DNA of 64,000 nt. Source: Lepiota brunneoincarnata (lineage: Eukaryota > Basidiomycota > Agaricomycetes > Agaricales > Agaricaceae). Both the position numbers and the translations under genes were made by a program. The notes under the pieces are model-generated. The model was not told the origin of the DNA, did no database searches, and worked only from the letters and a program-made list of their open reading frames with translations. Shown here piece after piece: positions 55,072 to 64,000 of this stretch (the first letter of the stretch is position 1; every line of letters starts with the position of its first letter). Location: the NCBI GenBank assembly GCA_023014365.1, contig JAEBUN010000001.1:3286001-3350000 (forward strand). Reading direction: 5' to 3'.

Positions 55072-56719
55072 GCGAGGAGGGCGCAGGCCAACCCATCATC
55101 TGCTTGTATAGTGGCTGGTGCCCACTGGCTGTTTCAGCAGCTTGCGTGTTTGCAGGCAGGCGCTTGGTCAAGCAGGCCAGGCAGGCTGCGGAGAGGGTTC
55201 TGCTTGCTGACATGGAGCTCCACTCCATTTGACTGGGAGTAGGCATGGTCTTGGATCATGCTGAAACTGATCACATCTTTGTATATACCAGCTCTGTGGG
55301 CTCTTTTTTTTTTTTTTTTTTTTTTAAATCTCCAATTTATAACGCAGGCCACATAGGGAGGCCGTGTACAGTTACTAACTATGGTACAACCCGAGCCGTA
55401 AGCTACAGGGTATTTGTACATACAACATGTGACTGTGGATGTGGGCATGCATTTCCCCATGCCCAGAACAAAGCCGCCCCGAGCAAACGGAGGCGGGAAG
55501 ACAGCTGCCACCTAGCACGTGGCACAGAAACCAAACCAAGGCAAGGTTCCCCCCCAAATGGGGGTTAGGGGTCAATTCCCATGCAAATCCCTACACACCA
55601 TCCGAGGACAGCAGGGGAATAGGCTCCGCCCGCAGAGCTGTTGATCCCTCTGTACATACAGGCCAGGCTCATTCCCTGGAGGTGTGCCGATCTCTGGATC
55701 GCTAGCTGTCTGCCAAGGCTCAGCGGACCGTCACTTTCTGGCAGGTGCCCTTGGGCTCTGTTGCAGAGCTTCACTCTGATGCTGTTGCAATGGCGAAGGA
55801 ACTCTGTGTATCGTTGGGCGCTCACCCGGCGACTACCATTGACTCCCTCCGTGCTGAGGTCACGAGAGGGTGCATTGACAAGTGGGTGAATATGTTTCAC
55901 TCACCCTTGTATTGGGGCAGGAATTTCCTCCCCCTGTTGGACTCCTTTGGGAGGCCTCTCCAACCCTTGTACCTCTCCAGAGGTACTTGGCTCCGGGAAA
56001 TTGGTCCTCAGATGTCTGTTGCTGGCACAGTGTGGGCAGTCCGCACTATACTCGGTCATGCCCCCATAGGGGAGTACCACGCTAGATTCCACCCCAGGAG
56101 AATCACTTCTGTCCTTGTGGGTTGCGGCTTCAAACCTGCACTCACATCCTCACCTCCTGTCCGGAGTATATGCGGCGTGGCAGCTTACCCTATGACCTCA
56201 ACACCCTTCTGGGGTTCTGGAACACAATCCCTCCACATTTGCACTCCTATCCCAGCCCCAGGGGGTGGGATAACTGGGGAGGGCCTTCGGGTTATTCCCC
56301 CCTTGTGGGCTTCAGCCTCAAGGAGCCGACAGTTATTTGCCCCCCACCCTTAGGCGGGGTGTAGTGATTTATGGAGAATTGACTTCTAATGCCCCATAGG
56401 GGCGGAGACCCAAAGCTCTTAGAGCCTTAGCCTGTGGGGTGTAGGAATTTATGGAAAACTGACTCCTAATGCCCCTAGGGGCAGGGACCTGTTGGCCCTA
56501 TCCACCCCTCATCTTTCGCACCCTGGTTTTCATCGGGGTAGTGAGCTCTTCACCCATATGCACTTCTTTACGGAGTGTAGCCTTTCGAGTCAGCGGGACT
56601 CTCTTCCCTACCTTTATTGGTAGTTATACCATGTATTAGTTGCCTTGTACATAGCTAGTGCATGCGGACTGCGTTTGAGCATCGCGTTATAAATTATTGA
56701 TCAAAAAAAAAAAAAAAAA
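55072..56719 (+). mobile_element. LINE-B copy B5, 5' truncated, hit by a LINE-A tail
   Basis: It begins in RNase H (RAQANPSSACIVAGAH), carries the ORF2 C-terminus and a 3' UTR with two ~79-bp units, and ends in a poly-A (56703-56719) after TTATAAATTATTGATC. The flanks show a ~10-bp duplication (about 55062-55071 and 56720-56729) within a LINE-B endonuclease in the other orientation. A short LINE-A 3' end (55304-55621) is inserted in it. The coding part is degraded by stops and shifts (for example after DHAETD and SLDR). Confidence 0.86.
55304..55621 (-). mobile_element. LINE-A copy A7: 3' UTR only
   Basis: A run of T (55304-55325) followed by AAATCTCCAATTTATAA on the plus strand, then the LINE-A 3' UTR in reverse up to about 55621. 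Only ~318 bp were copied, an extreme 5' truncation. GGCTC flanks it (55299-55303 and 55622-55626). LINE-B RNase H sequence continues on both sides (TSSVGS, then GSARRAVDPS). Confidence 0.86.
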
Positions 56720-57136
56720 TCCCTGGATGTGAGACCTAATTAGGATCCCACCGCTCTGAGTGGCAATTGAAGTCACCTGCCATGTAGGTCATGGCAAGCA
56801 GAGAATCCACCAGCCCCCGAAGGGCCAGGATGGTGGTGTGGCGGTTGTCTGAGTAGATGTTCATGAGATTATAGGTATGCTCCCCCTGCCACATGGATAC
56901 AACCATAATGTCACAGTGGTCAACCAGATCCCTATGGAGGGACGGTCACAGTAACTTCAGCCTTGAGTGGACATAAGCCAACACCTGCAGGAACAAATTG
57001 CCCAGCTGAGGATTCCAGATGCAAGTCCACTCTGGGTGGAGTGGAGCACCTACAACACCTTCACCATCCTTACAGATAGTAGAGGGAGCCTTATGAAGGT
57101 TTCGCCAAGGAGGTTCTTGCATGAAAAAGACATCAA
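56720..57136 (-). pseudogene. LINE-B ORF2 endonuclease part (B4, distal piece)
   Basis: The minus strand runs from DVFFMQEPPW and GAPLHPEWTCIWNP through the intact catalytic GDFNCHSER region to the B5 insertion. With 54636-55071 it forms one LINE-B endonuclease segment. Its 5' side stops at the first base of LINE-A A4. Confidence 0.85.
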
Positions 57137-57256
57137 GCATCCCTTCTTGGACCTCAACCACCAACAACTTGCTTGCACAGCCACTGCTTACCCCTACTCA
57201 TCGTACTCTGCAACGAGCTCTACTGGTCTGATTTACAATCTTAAGGTCTAATACGC

Positions 57257-60200
57257 ATGCCTCCAAGGTCTACACACTCCACTCAGGGGGCGGGAGCTCC
57301 TCTGCCAGCAGATCCTTCATCGCCGGACCCTCTCGCCATGGCCATCGTTCGCACTCAGGATGCCCCCTCCAGCTCCTCTCGACCTGGGTACAGCTCTGCA
57401 TCGCAAGCTGCTGCCCCTACTCCGGCTGCTGAGGCCCCTAAGAGGTCTCGTGAGTCCGCCGTCTACCTGGATGATGCCCCGGTAACCCCCCGTCCCAAGC
57501 ACACCCACATGCCCGAGCCATCTGCCTCCTTCAGGCAGGACCTCAACCTCGAATCGGTCTCCGGTTCGGCCAGGATGGCAGTTGACACCCCTGGCCCCAA
57601 GCCGTCCCCCAGCCCTACTTTTGTTGTGGAGGAGGAGGAGGACCCCAACTTCGTCCCCACCATTCTTGCCCTCTCTCGCAGTACCACAAATGTGGAGGGT
57701 GAGGCTGGGATCGTGGTGGACACACTCGACACGGTCACCCTATGGCTGGAGAGAGCCAGGAGGGCCCCTTTTTCTGACGGCGGCAGGTCAGAGGTCGCCC
57801 GCTCCCTGGCCAGACTCTTCCACGAGGTGGAGGAGTATGACTGGGATGATGTCCCCTTTATGGAGGGCGAGCGCACCCATAGGCTCCATGAGTGGGCCTC
57901 TGAGGTGTATGGTCTGTCCAGGCCGAGCACCCCTACCCCTACGCAAGGGAAGGGCAAATGGCTGGACTTTGCTGCGGTGGGGGCCCCTCTAGCCCAGTGG
58001 TTTCGATCACTAAAGATGGGGAGAGGTGGCTGCGCACGGCTGCCGGAAAGGTTGGGGGTTTGATTCCCTCTCATCCTCCATACCTGTGAAGTGGAGAGAG
58101 GTCGCGCAGTTGTCATCGGATACTACCGTGTGCTCGGTTCTTCAGGTGGGTAAACTATCTCCAAGGAAATTCAATGGTCTCCTTGATCTCAGTTCTCGAT
58201 TTGGTGACTGGCAATTGCCGATCTGGGGTAAATCTGGGGGAGAGGTCATTGGAGCCCAAAGTGGCGGATCTGGATCGATCTGGATCGGACTAGATCGGCT
58301 GTGCCCGATAAGGGAGTGAAAGCACAGGGCATGGTAAGCAGGGGAATTCTAACAAAAACAGATCAAACATCCCGATAAGGGGCCAGGTAACCCCCCACAT
58401 GGGAACGCTTGGTCTGGGTGCTGCCGGCTTAAGCCAAGTAAGTACCGGTCGTTAGTCCATGGTAGTAGGTATCCGGTCGGGTGGCAAAGGGTGGGGCACT
58501 GGGGCTTTGGGGTTACCCACGGCTTCTCCCATAGGGGCTGCCGATTGGGGAGGTCCGCCGCCTGGACCTTGGAGCTTTGGGTGAGTCCACATCTGGGCAT
58601 GCCCTGGGGTTAGATCCCCCGTGGGTGTTCCGTCCGAAGTGGGTGGCACAGGCTTAGGGTGCTGAAACAACTCCACGCCACTGGTCCACGGACCTCTGGA
58701 AGTGCAATGTGGTTGGCTGTGGGCGAGGCAGAGACCTGGGACAGGTGGGGATCCATGCCGGTTGGCATCAGCAAACCACTTGCCTGGGAACGGGAAGCCC
58801 AGTAACCGGGGCTCTATACTAACTCCCTGGCAAAGCGTGAGCTGTAGCGGGCCGGGACAGTCTCCTGTGACCCGGCTTGAGTGCACTAAAATCCTCTGTC
58901 GGTTCTCCTGACTGACTAAGCCAGGTTAGAGTCTAAGTTGATTCTGGGGTGTGGTGCATCTGGTGCTTGCCTCGCAAGAGCGCATAGCAATAGGGTCCTC
59001 CCTCACAGGAGGACCCTATACCTCATAAATTGTTGATTTCAAAAAAAAAAAAAAAAGACTCTGCTACGGTGGTTGCCCCTGTTGGGGTGGCAGGTAGTAT
59101 GCATGCCCCCTCTCCTAGGGCCTCTGTGGCTTCTATGGAGGTGGATGGTGCTCCGCGGGCTGGTGGCTCTCACTGCCCCCCTGTGGAGGGTAACCTCCCC
59201 CTGCCTCCCCCCCTGCCGGAGGATCTGGGGCATTTTCCTGCTGGGTACGTGCGGCCGGCGCCTACTCAGCAGTTCTTCAGGAACCTGGCCTGCACGGGGT
59301 TGGGCAATCCTGTTCCAGTGGCTCACAACCCTGGTGCGGGGCAGTGGCCATCTCTTATCAGGGCGGTGTGCGCCACCCTTATCCCCCCACTGTCGGCGGT
59401 GGACAGGGCTTGGTTGGCTGCTAGGCCACCCTCCGGTCCCCCCTCTCCACGCATCAACCTGGCTACCAAGCCTCGTTCCCCGCTCGGCTCTTATGCGGCT
59501 GCGGCTGTCTCTTCCTCATCAGGTCTTATCGACCTGGCGCGTGCTCTCCCGGGGCTGCCTTCCCATAAGGTGGTCTCATTTCATTGGCAGGCGGCAGCCG
59601 CCCAGCAGCCACCCAAGGCTCCCAAGCCTAGGATGACTACCTCTGAACCTTCGCGCAAGCAGGTCATGCTCACCCTTGCGGGGGGCAGTCTCCTGGTTAA
59701 TCTGGGCCCTGTTGTCTGTGTGGAGATTCATTGGGTGGCTGCAGCCGCTCTGGCTTCTGGGGGCTTGCTCATGCGCATTGAGCAAGTCCAGCAGATGGAC
59801 GCGCACGTAGCTTGCTACACCACCGCCATGCCCAGTGAACTGGACATTGGCACTATCAGGAACGCGGTCTGCGTGAACTGGCCCCAGGCCGTTGTGGATG
59901 CGAACCTCCCCCAGTCAAAGAGCTACCTTAAGCTCCTCGACTATGTTTCGGGGTGGGCAGCCCTGGCTCATGCCCAACAGGGTGGTCGAGGCCATGCAGC
60001 GCTCTGTGTGGTCTGAGTATTTTGTGCTGGCCACCAGGCCGCGCATTGTCAAGAACTCGAGGGCCGCTGACATGGCCACCATGTTCTTTGAAATCTGGGA
60101 CTCTCAGCAGGGTTTCAACACGAAGACGGTCTCTCAACGCGTCATCACTATCGATAGCACTCCGTGCAGGATAATCCCTGTGAAGGCCAACCCCAGCGTC

Positions 60201-60285
60201 CCCCTCTGCCAGTGTTGCTGGAAGTGGGGGCACCCCTCTCTAGCCTGCAGACATGAGGCTATCTGCTGCTCTCACTGCAGCGGTC
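57257..60285 (+). pseudogene. LINE-A ORF1 (Gag-like), A4, interrupted
   Basis: It starts MPPRSTHSTQGAG at 57257. Features in order: Ser/Pro-rich N-terminus, acidic EEEEDPNF, LWLERARRAPFS, YDWDDVPF, then SINE-like C2 after LDFAAV. After it come the Pro-rich region (59073 on), VCVEIHWVAAA, a small deletion near 59940 that shifts the frame (stop at 60014-60016), FFEIWDSQQG and the knuckles CQCCWKWGHPSLAC and CSHC. The chimeric LINE-B enters in the second knuckle; the rest is at 62932-63207. ORF1 proteins of this kind bind LINE RNA and probably act as chaperones. Confidence 0.85.
57981..59056 (+). mobile_element. SINE-like element, copy C2 (LINE-B-type tail)
   Basis: 1076 bp flanked by GACTTTGCTGCGGTGG and GACTCTGCTACGGTGG (57965-57980 and 59057-59072). 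Same head, body and hairpin (58992-59017) as C1, ending AAATTGTTGATTTC plus poly-A. The hairpin stem is a perfect 10 bp here: one T-G wobble of C1 is T-A. It sits in LINE-A ORF1 although its tail is of LINE-B type. Confidence 0.92.
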
Positions 60286-60823
60286 TTTTTTTTTTTTTTT
60301 TTTTTTTGAAATCAACAATTTATAATGCAGTGCTCGAACGCAGTCTGCATGCACTAGCTACGTACAAAGCAACTAATACATGGTATAACTACCAATGAAG
60401 GTAGGGAAGAGAGTCCTGCTGACTTGAAAGGCTACACTCTACAACAAAGTGCACGTGGGCGAGGAGCCTGCTACTCTGATGGAAACCAAGGTGCGGCAGA
60501 CGAGGGGTGGATAGGACCAGCAGGTCCCCCTCCCGAAGGGGGTTAGGAGTCAGTTCTCCATAAATCCCTACATCCCGCAGACTAAGGCTCTAAGAACTTT
60601 GGGTCTCTGCCCTGATGGGCATTAGGAGTCAATTCTCCATAAATCGCTACACCCTGCCCAAGGGCAGAGGGCGAATAACAACCGGTCCCTCGAGATCTAA
60701 GCCGCGAGAGGGGAATAACCCGAAGGCCCTCCCCAGTTATCCTACCCCTTGGGGCTGGGATAGGAATGCAAATGCGGAAGGATTGCATTCCAGAAAGCCC
60801 AGGAGGGCGTCAAGGTCGCGGGG
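60286..60823 (-). mobile_element. LINE-B 3' end B7
   Basis: A T run (60286-60307), then the LINE-B tail and 3' UTR in reverse, up to the last codons of ORF2 (DALLGFLECNPSAFAF region). At 60824 a second T run begins. Confidence 0.85.
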
Positions 60824-61693
60824 TTTTTTTTTTTTTTTTTTTTGAAATCGACAATTTATAACGCGGTGCTCGAACGCAGTCCACATGCACTAACTACAAC
60901 AAAGTAACTAGTATATGGTATAACTACCAATAAAGGTAGGGAAGAGAGTCCCGCTGACTCGAAAGGCTACACTCCGTAAAGAAGTGCGTGTGGGCGAAGA
61001 GTCCGCTATCCCAACAGAAACCAGGGTGCGGCAGACAAGGGGTGGATAGGGCCAACAGGTCCCCCCCCCGAAGGGGGTTAGGAGTCAGTTCTCCGTAAAT
61101 CCCTACACTCCGCAGACCAAGGCTCTAAGAACTTTGGGTCTCCGCCCCTAAGGGTGTTAGGAGTCAATTCTCCATAAATCGCTACACCCCGCCCAAAGGC
61201 GGAGGGCGAATAACCACTGGTCCCTCGAGACCAAAGCCGCGAGGGGGGAATAACCCGAAGGCCCTCCCCAGTTATCCCACCCCTTGGGGCCAGGATAGGA
61301 ACACAAACGTGGAGGGGTTGCACTCCAGAAAGCCCAGAAGGGCGTCGAGGTCGCGGGGTAAGCCGCCACGCTGTGTATACTTCGGACAAGAAGTGAGAAT
61401 GTGGGTACGGGTTTCAAGCCACAATCCACAAGGGCAGGAGTGATCCTCCTGGGGGTGGAATCTAGCGCGGTACTCCCTGATAGGGGCGTGACCGAGTATA
61501 GTGCGGGCGGCCCTTGCTGTACCAGCGACGGACATCCGAGGACTGATTTCTCAAAGCCATGCACCTCCGGAGAGGTACGAGGGTTGAATTGGCTTCCCGA
61601 GGGAGTCCAGCAGGGGAAGGAAACTCCTTCCCCTATAAAGGGGCAAGCGAAACATATTCACCCACTTGTCGATACACCCCCTTGTGACCTCAG
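60824..61693 (-). pseudogene. LINE-B 3' end B8 with ORF2 C-terminus
   Basis: A T run (60824-60843), tail TTGAAATCGACAATTTATAA, 3' UTR with two ~79-bp units, and on the minus strand ORF2 from AEVTRGCIDKWVNMF to FLSWPQGVG (stop at 61272). It includes the motif CPCGLWLETRTHILTSC. A CGA-to-TGA stop lies near 61551. The upstream end at 61693 joins the unassigned sequence in frame with a short upstream ATG frame (61551-61817). Confidence 0.84.
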
Positions 61694-62931
61694 CCCCGTC
61701 CAAGAAGCCCCTTGCAGGCAAACTCCGCGTGATCCCAACATGGCCCGCTTGGCGTAAGATGAGTGCTACGGCGCCCATTACTCCCATGCCAGACTGAGCT
61801 TTACTCGCCATAGACACAGGTGGGGGCCTCCCCTATAGGTGGTGTGTCTGGGGGCATGGGTTGGCACACTAACAGCCTCCCTAATTGGTGCGGCACTAAA
61901 GCCAGCGGGCCGGACTTACATGAGGCGGCGCAAAAACGTAGAACACCCCAAACCCGTTGCCCTCCCAACTAGGTAATCCCCGGGGTAGTGGGTCGGCACA
62001 GAAGGCCTTCCTAAAGGGTGTACAAGGCGGGCTAAACTCCGCCACTCAACTCACAGGCTTACGCTAGAACTACTGACGTGGTAACAACTCAAACCGATAA
62101 ACCCGGATCTTACCCGGGATCGATTGACAGCAGATCTTGATCTCTCGAGCCAGTTCGCCATTCTCTGAACGAACCGCTACGGCCCAGTGGCTACCCAGGG
62201 TGTGACCCCCGGACCACCTTCCCGTTACCCAGCAGCCGGTTCGTGATCGAGATCCGGTTGCCCAGATCTACGATAAGCATAGATCCCCGTATAACTGTCC
62301 GGGCTTACTGTCTTGCAGGGGCCGCTACCAGGATGGAAGTCGCAGCGTGAGAGCTGCCCCGGAGTTTGAGTGATCCCTACTAACGTCCTGTACCCAGCTG
62401 AGCTTTACTCGGTTGGAATGCAGGAGGGGGGTAGCCTGTCCTCTCGGTCGGCTTGTTTTCACGGCTATGCCCCCTCTTACCGTCCCCTATCCTCTCGGTC
62501 CCTTGCGGGCGTGCCCTCATTTTCAAGTGGGAGACTCCCTACTCGCGAGGGGGTATTTGGGGGAAGTGCACTTACTACAGGTTTCGCGAGAGCTTGGCGA
62601 GGAGCGCGGTTGTCCTACTGCGAATCCACCCAGGACGTGCCCAGGGGGACTCCTAACCCATTTCGGCCAGCCAGGGATCCACTGACCCCAGCAGAGACCA
62701 CCCAGAATCGCCAGCTTATCAGGTGGCCAGCATACCCAACCATTAAGCACCTTTGCCAAGGGCGCACCCAACTCCCCAACAACCCCAGACAGCCCCGGGA
62801 TGCTCCAGAAGGGTGAAGAGAGGTGGAATAGTGTAGATAACCCACTAAAAATGGGACGGCTGCCTGTAGATTAGGAGTAGAAAATAATATAAGAGGGGGA
62901 TGATGGTGGTAAGAGGGAAAGGAGCGCCCTG
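61694..62931. other. 1.2-kb segment of unknown origin within the chimeric insertion
   Basis: No similarity to any other part of the window was noticed. A 14-base word (CTGAGCTTTACTCG) recurs at about 61796 and 62400. On the plus strand CGGCCCAGTGGC (near 62180) resembles a pol III A box and CCGGTTCGTGATCG (near 62233) weakly a B box. A 148-codon frame (62370-62816, plus) and a 39-codon frame fused to LINE-B ORF2 on the minus strand exist, but neither is recognised. It may be a captured transcript or an unknown repeat. Confidence 0.5.
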
Positions 62932-63206
62932 CTCACTGCGGTGGTCCGCATTTCCCAACTAACCATCGGGCATTTGTGTCGTGTTGCAAGGGTCAGCCCA
63001 ACCATAGGCCGCCTATTGCCGCCACCCCTGCTGACCGCCTCCTGCCCCCATATGCCCATGTGTGTGAATTGCGGAGGCGCTCATGCCACTTCGGCTTCGG
63101 CCTGCCCATTTTGGGCTCACCGCTTTGATCGGGAGTGGATTGAGCACCGGTATGATTCTCCAGTAAGGGTTCATTCCCCGCCGCGTCAACCTTGCTTACC
63201 CCAATG
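62932..63206 (+). pseudogene. LINE-A ORF1 end, A4 (second and third knuckles)
   Basis: Continues ORF1 of A4 after the chimeric insertion: CGGPHFPTNHRAF...CC, then CVNCGGAHATSASACPFW. The frame shifts near 63030-63050 and the third knuckle ends in the frame 62941-63207. The stop TGA at 63205-63207 overlaps the ORF2 ATG at 63204. Confidence 0.82.
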
Positions 63207-64000
63207 AATAGGGACCATCAGGAACCTAGGAGATTGAGGAGAGCATGTCATATATGGTCACAGAATGTATTTTGTAGTTACATTCTTGTGGACACTTTGC
63301 TAAAACAATTCAAATCTGAAGTGGATATGTTCTTACTACAGGAGCTGCCTTGGCACTCCATTCACCGCGTTCCGTCTTCCTCTAACCCTGACAGGGATGA
63401 GGTTGTTGGGGCGCCCAAACATCTGGAGTGGCTGTGCCTGTTCCACCCTCCTTCTTCCCCAGATCAGCCTTCTTAGGTTATGACATATGTACATAACCGG
63501 ATGATGTGGCTCCGCCCCTTGCTTCGACGTAATGTCATCAACCATCGTGATGTCATGGCCATCTCCATGTTCTTGCATGGGGAGGCCATGTACTTTCTCA
63601 ACATCTATTCGGATGACAGGCAGTTGGGCATTTGCTATCTGGCGGATGCCGTTGACTCTCTCCCACAGTGTGCCCTCATGTCGGGGGACTTCAACTGCTG
63701 TTTGCCACAGTGGGACCTGTGGGCTCCTCACAATCCCACTGCTGCCGCCTCTCTGCTGGAAACAGTGGATTTGCTGGGCCTGAATCTCTTGCTCCCTGAG
63801 AACCCGGGCCTCACGCACTTTCCCTTTGAGGAGGGGCTTGCTTCTACCATGATCGACCTCATATTTGCGAGGGCGGCTGTGGGCCATCTGCCACTTCCCA
63901 TGCAGTGTCCCGATCTGTGGGGTCAATCTGATCATTGCCCCCTTCGGATCACTATCCCCCTGGAAGCCTTTGAGGAGGCTGTGCCCAGGCATTCGCTGAA
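63204..64000 (+). pseudogene. LINE-A ORF2 endonuclease, A4, partial and broken
   Basis: ATG at 63204 overlapping the ORF1 stop (ATGA). Endonuclease motifs: QELPW (QEPPW elsewhere), SGDFNCC and SDHCPL near 63940. TGG became TAG at 63474-63476, so translation would end after 91 codons. The frame is otherwise readable to the window edge. Confidence 0.85.

Larger units (their letters stand above)
60286..62931 (-). mobile_element. Chimeric LINE-B insertion: two 3' ends plus a 1.2-kb foreign 5' part
   Basis: It is flanked by CTCACTGCAGCGGTC (60271-60285) and CTCACTGCGGTGGTC (62932-62946), a 15-bp duplication of LINE-A ORF1. On the minus strand the order is: 1.2 kb of non-LINE sequence (62931 to 61694), a LINE-B 3' end with poly-A (61693 to 60824), and a second LINE-B 3' end with poly-A (60823 to 60286). 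All three were thus delivered together or by nested events at one site. Confidence 0.8.
57137..64000 (+). mobile_element. LINE-A copy A4, complete 5' end, runs off window
   Basis: A 120-base 5' UTR beginning CATCCCTTCTTGGAC, ORF1 from 57257, and ORF2 from 63204 to beyond the edge. Two insertions split ORF1: SINE-like C2 (57981-59056) and a chimeric LINE-B (60286-62931), both with target duplications. Removing them gives a continuous LINE-A. The start matches A5 and A6, so 57137 is probably the true element 5' end. Confidence 0.88.

Noticed and set aside
62370..62816. 148-codon open frame
   Set aside because: No recognised motif, low-complexity composition, overlapping frames on both strands of similar length, and position inside an insertion.
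61694..62931. Ribosomal DNA or spacer
   Set aside because: No conserved rRNA core sequence was recognised.

Overview
The window is almost entirely transposable elements from what is most likely a basidiomycete (Agaricomycete-type) fungal nuclear genome. I infer this from chromodomain Ty3/Gypsy elements, Tad1-like LINEs with RNase H, a Tc1-type DNA transposon, a Ty1/Copia element and strong CG-to-TG/CA decay of older copies. No host gene, rRNA gene or intact tRNA gene could be supported. Retrotransposons lie inside retrotransposons, and several target-site duplications (TSDs) allow the order of events to be read.

Layout. 1-5303: a good-looking chromovirus (copy I, minus strand; gag complete, pol open to the window edge). 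5304-6965: the integrase end and chromodomain of another copy (plus strand) followed by an LTR; the arrangement looks like an LTR-mediated inversion. 6966-13320: decayed chromovirus copy II (minus) with a dead Tc1-like element at 9839-11443. 13321-17280: relics of a second Ty3 family, split by a 1.87-kb repeat. 17281-18011: unassigned, with a 30-bp minisatellite. 18012-30280: two LINE-A copies head to tail (A1, A2), carrying a 1.3-kb solo-LTR-like insert and the second 1.87-kb repeat. 30281-35841: LINE-A copy A3 (minus) holding LINE-B copy B1 with a 14-bp TSD. 35842-39178: internally deleted LINE-A copy A5 with a chromovirus solo LTR and a SINE-like element. 39179-46001: LINE fragments around an intact Copia element (40369-45464). 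46002-53547: near full-length LINE-B copy B2 with a SINE-like insertion. 53548-57136: a mosaic of LINE-A and LINE-B pieces. 57137-64000: LINE-A copy A4, full at its 5' end, carrying a SINE-like element and a chimeric LINE-B insertion.

How the parts work together. LINE-A and LINE-B each encode a Gag-like ORF1 with CCHC knuckles and an ORF2 with APE-type endonuclease, reverse transcriptase (RT), RNase H and a C-terminal Cys/His motif. In both, the ORF2 start codon overlaps the ORF1 stop. Three ~1.08-kb elements have a tRNA-like pol III head, a conserved hairpin and a 3' tail. That tail matches LINE-A in one copy and LINE-B in two, so they look like SINEs mobilised by two different LINE partners. 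This is the most interesting system here. The chromovirus shows a Tf1/sushi-type self-priming arrangement, while the Copia element appears to use an initiator-tRNA-Met half molecule.

Limits: element ends without a TSD are approximate. Names A1-A7 and B1-B8 are labels for this window only. I could not run alignments, so identity levels are judged by eye.
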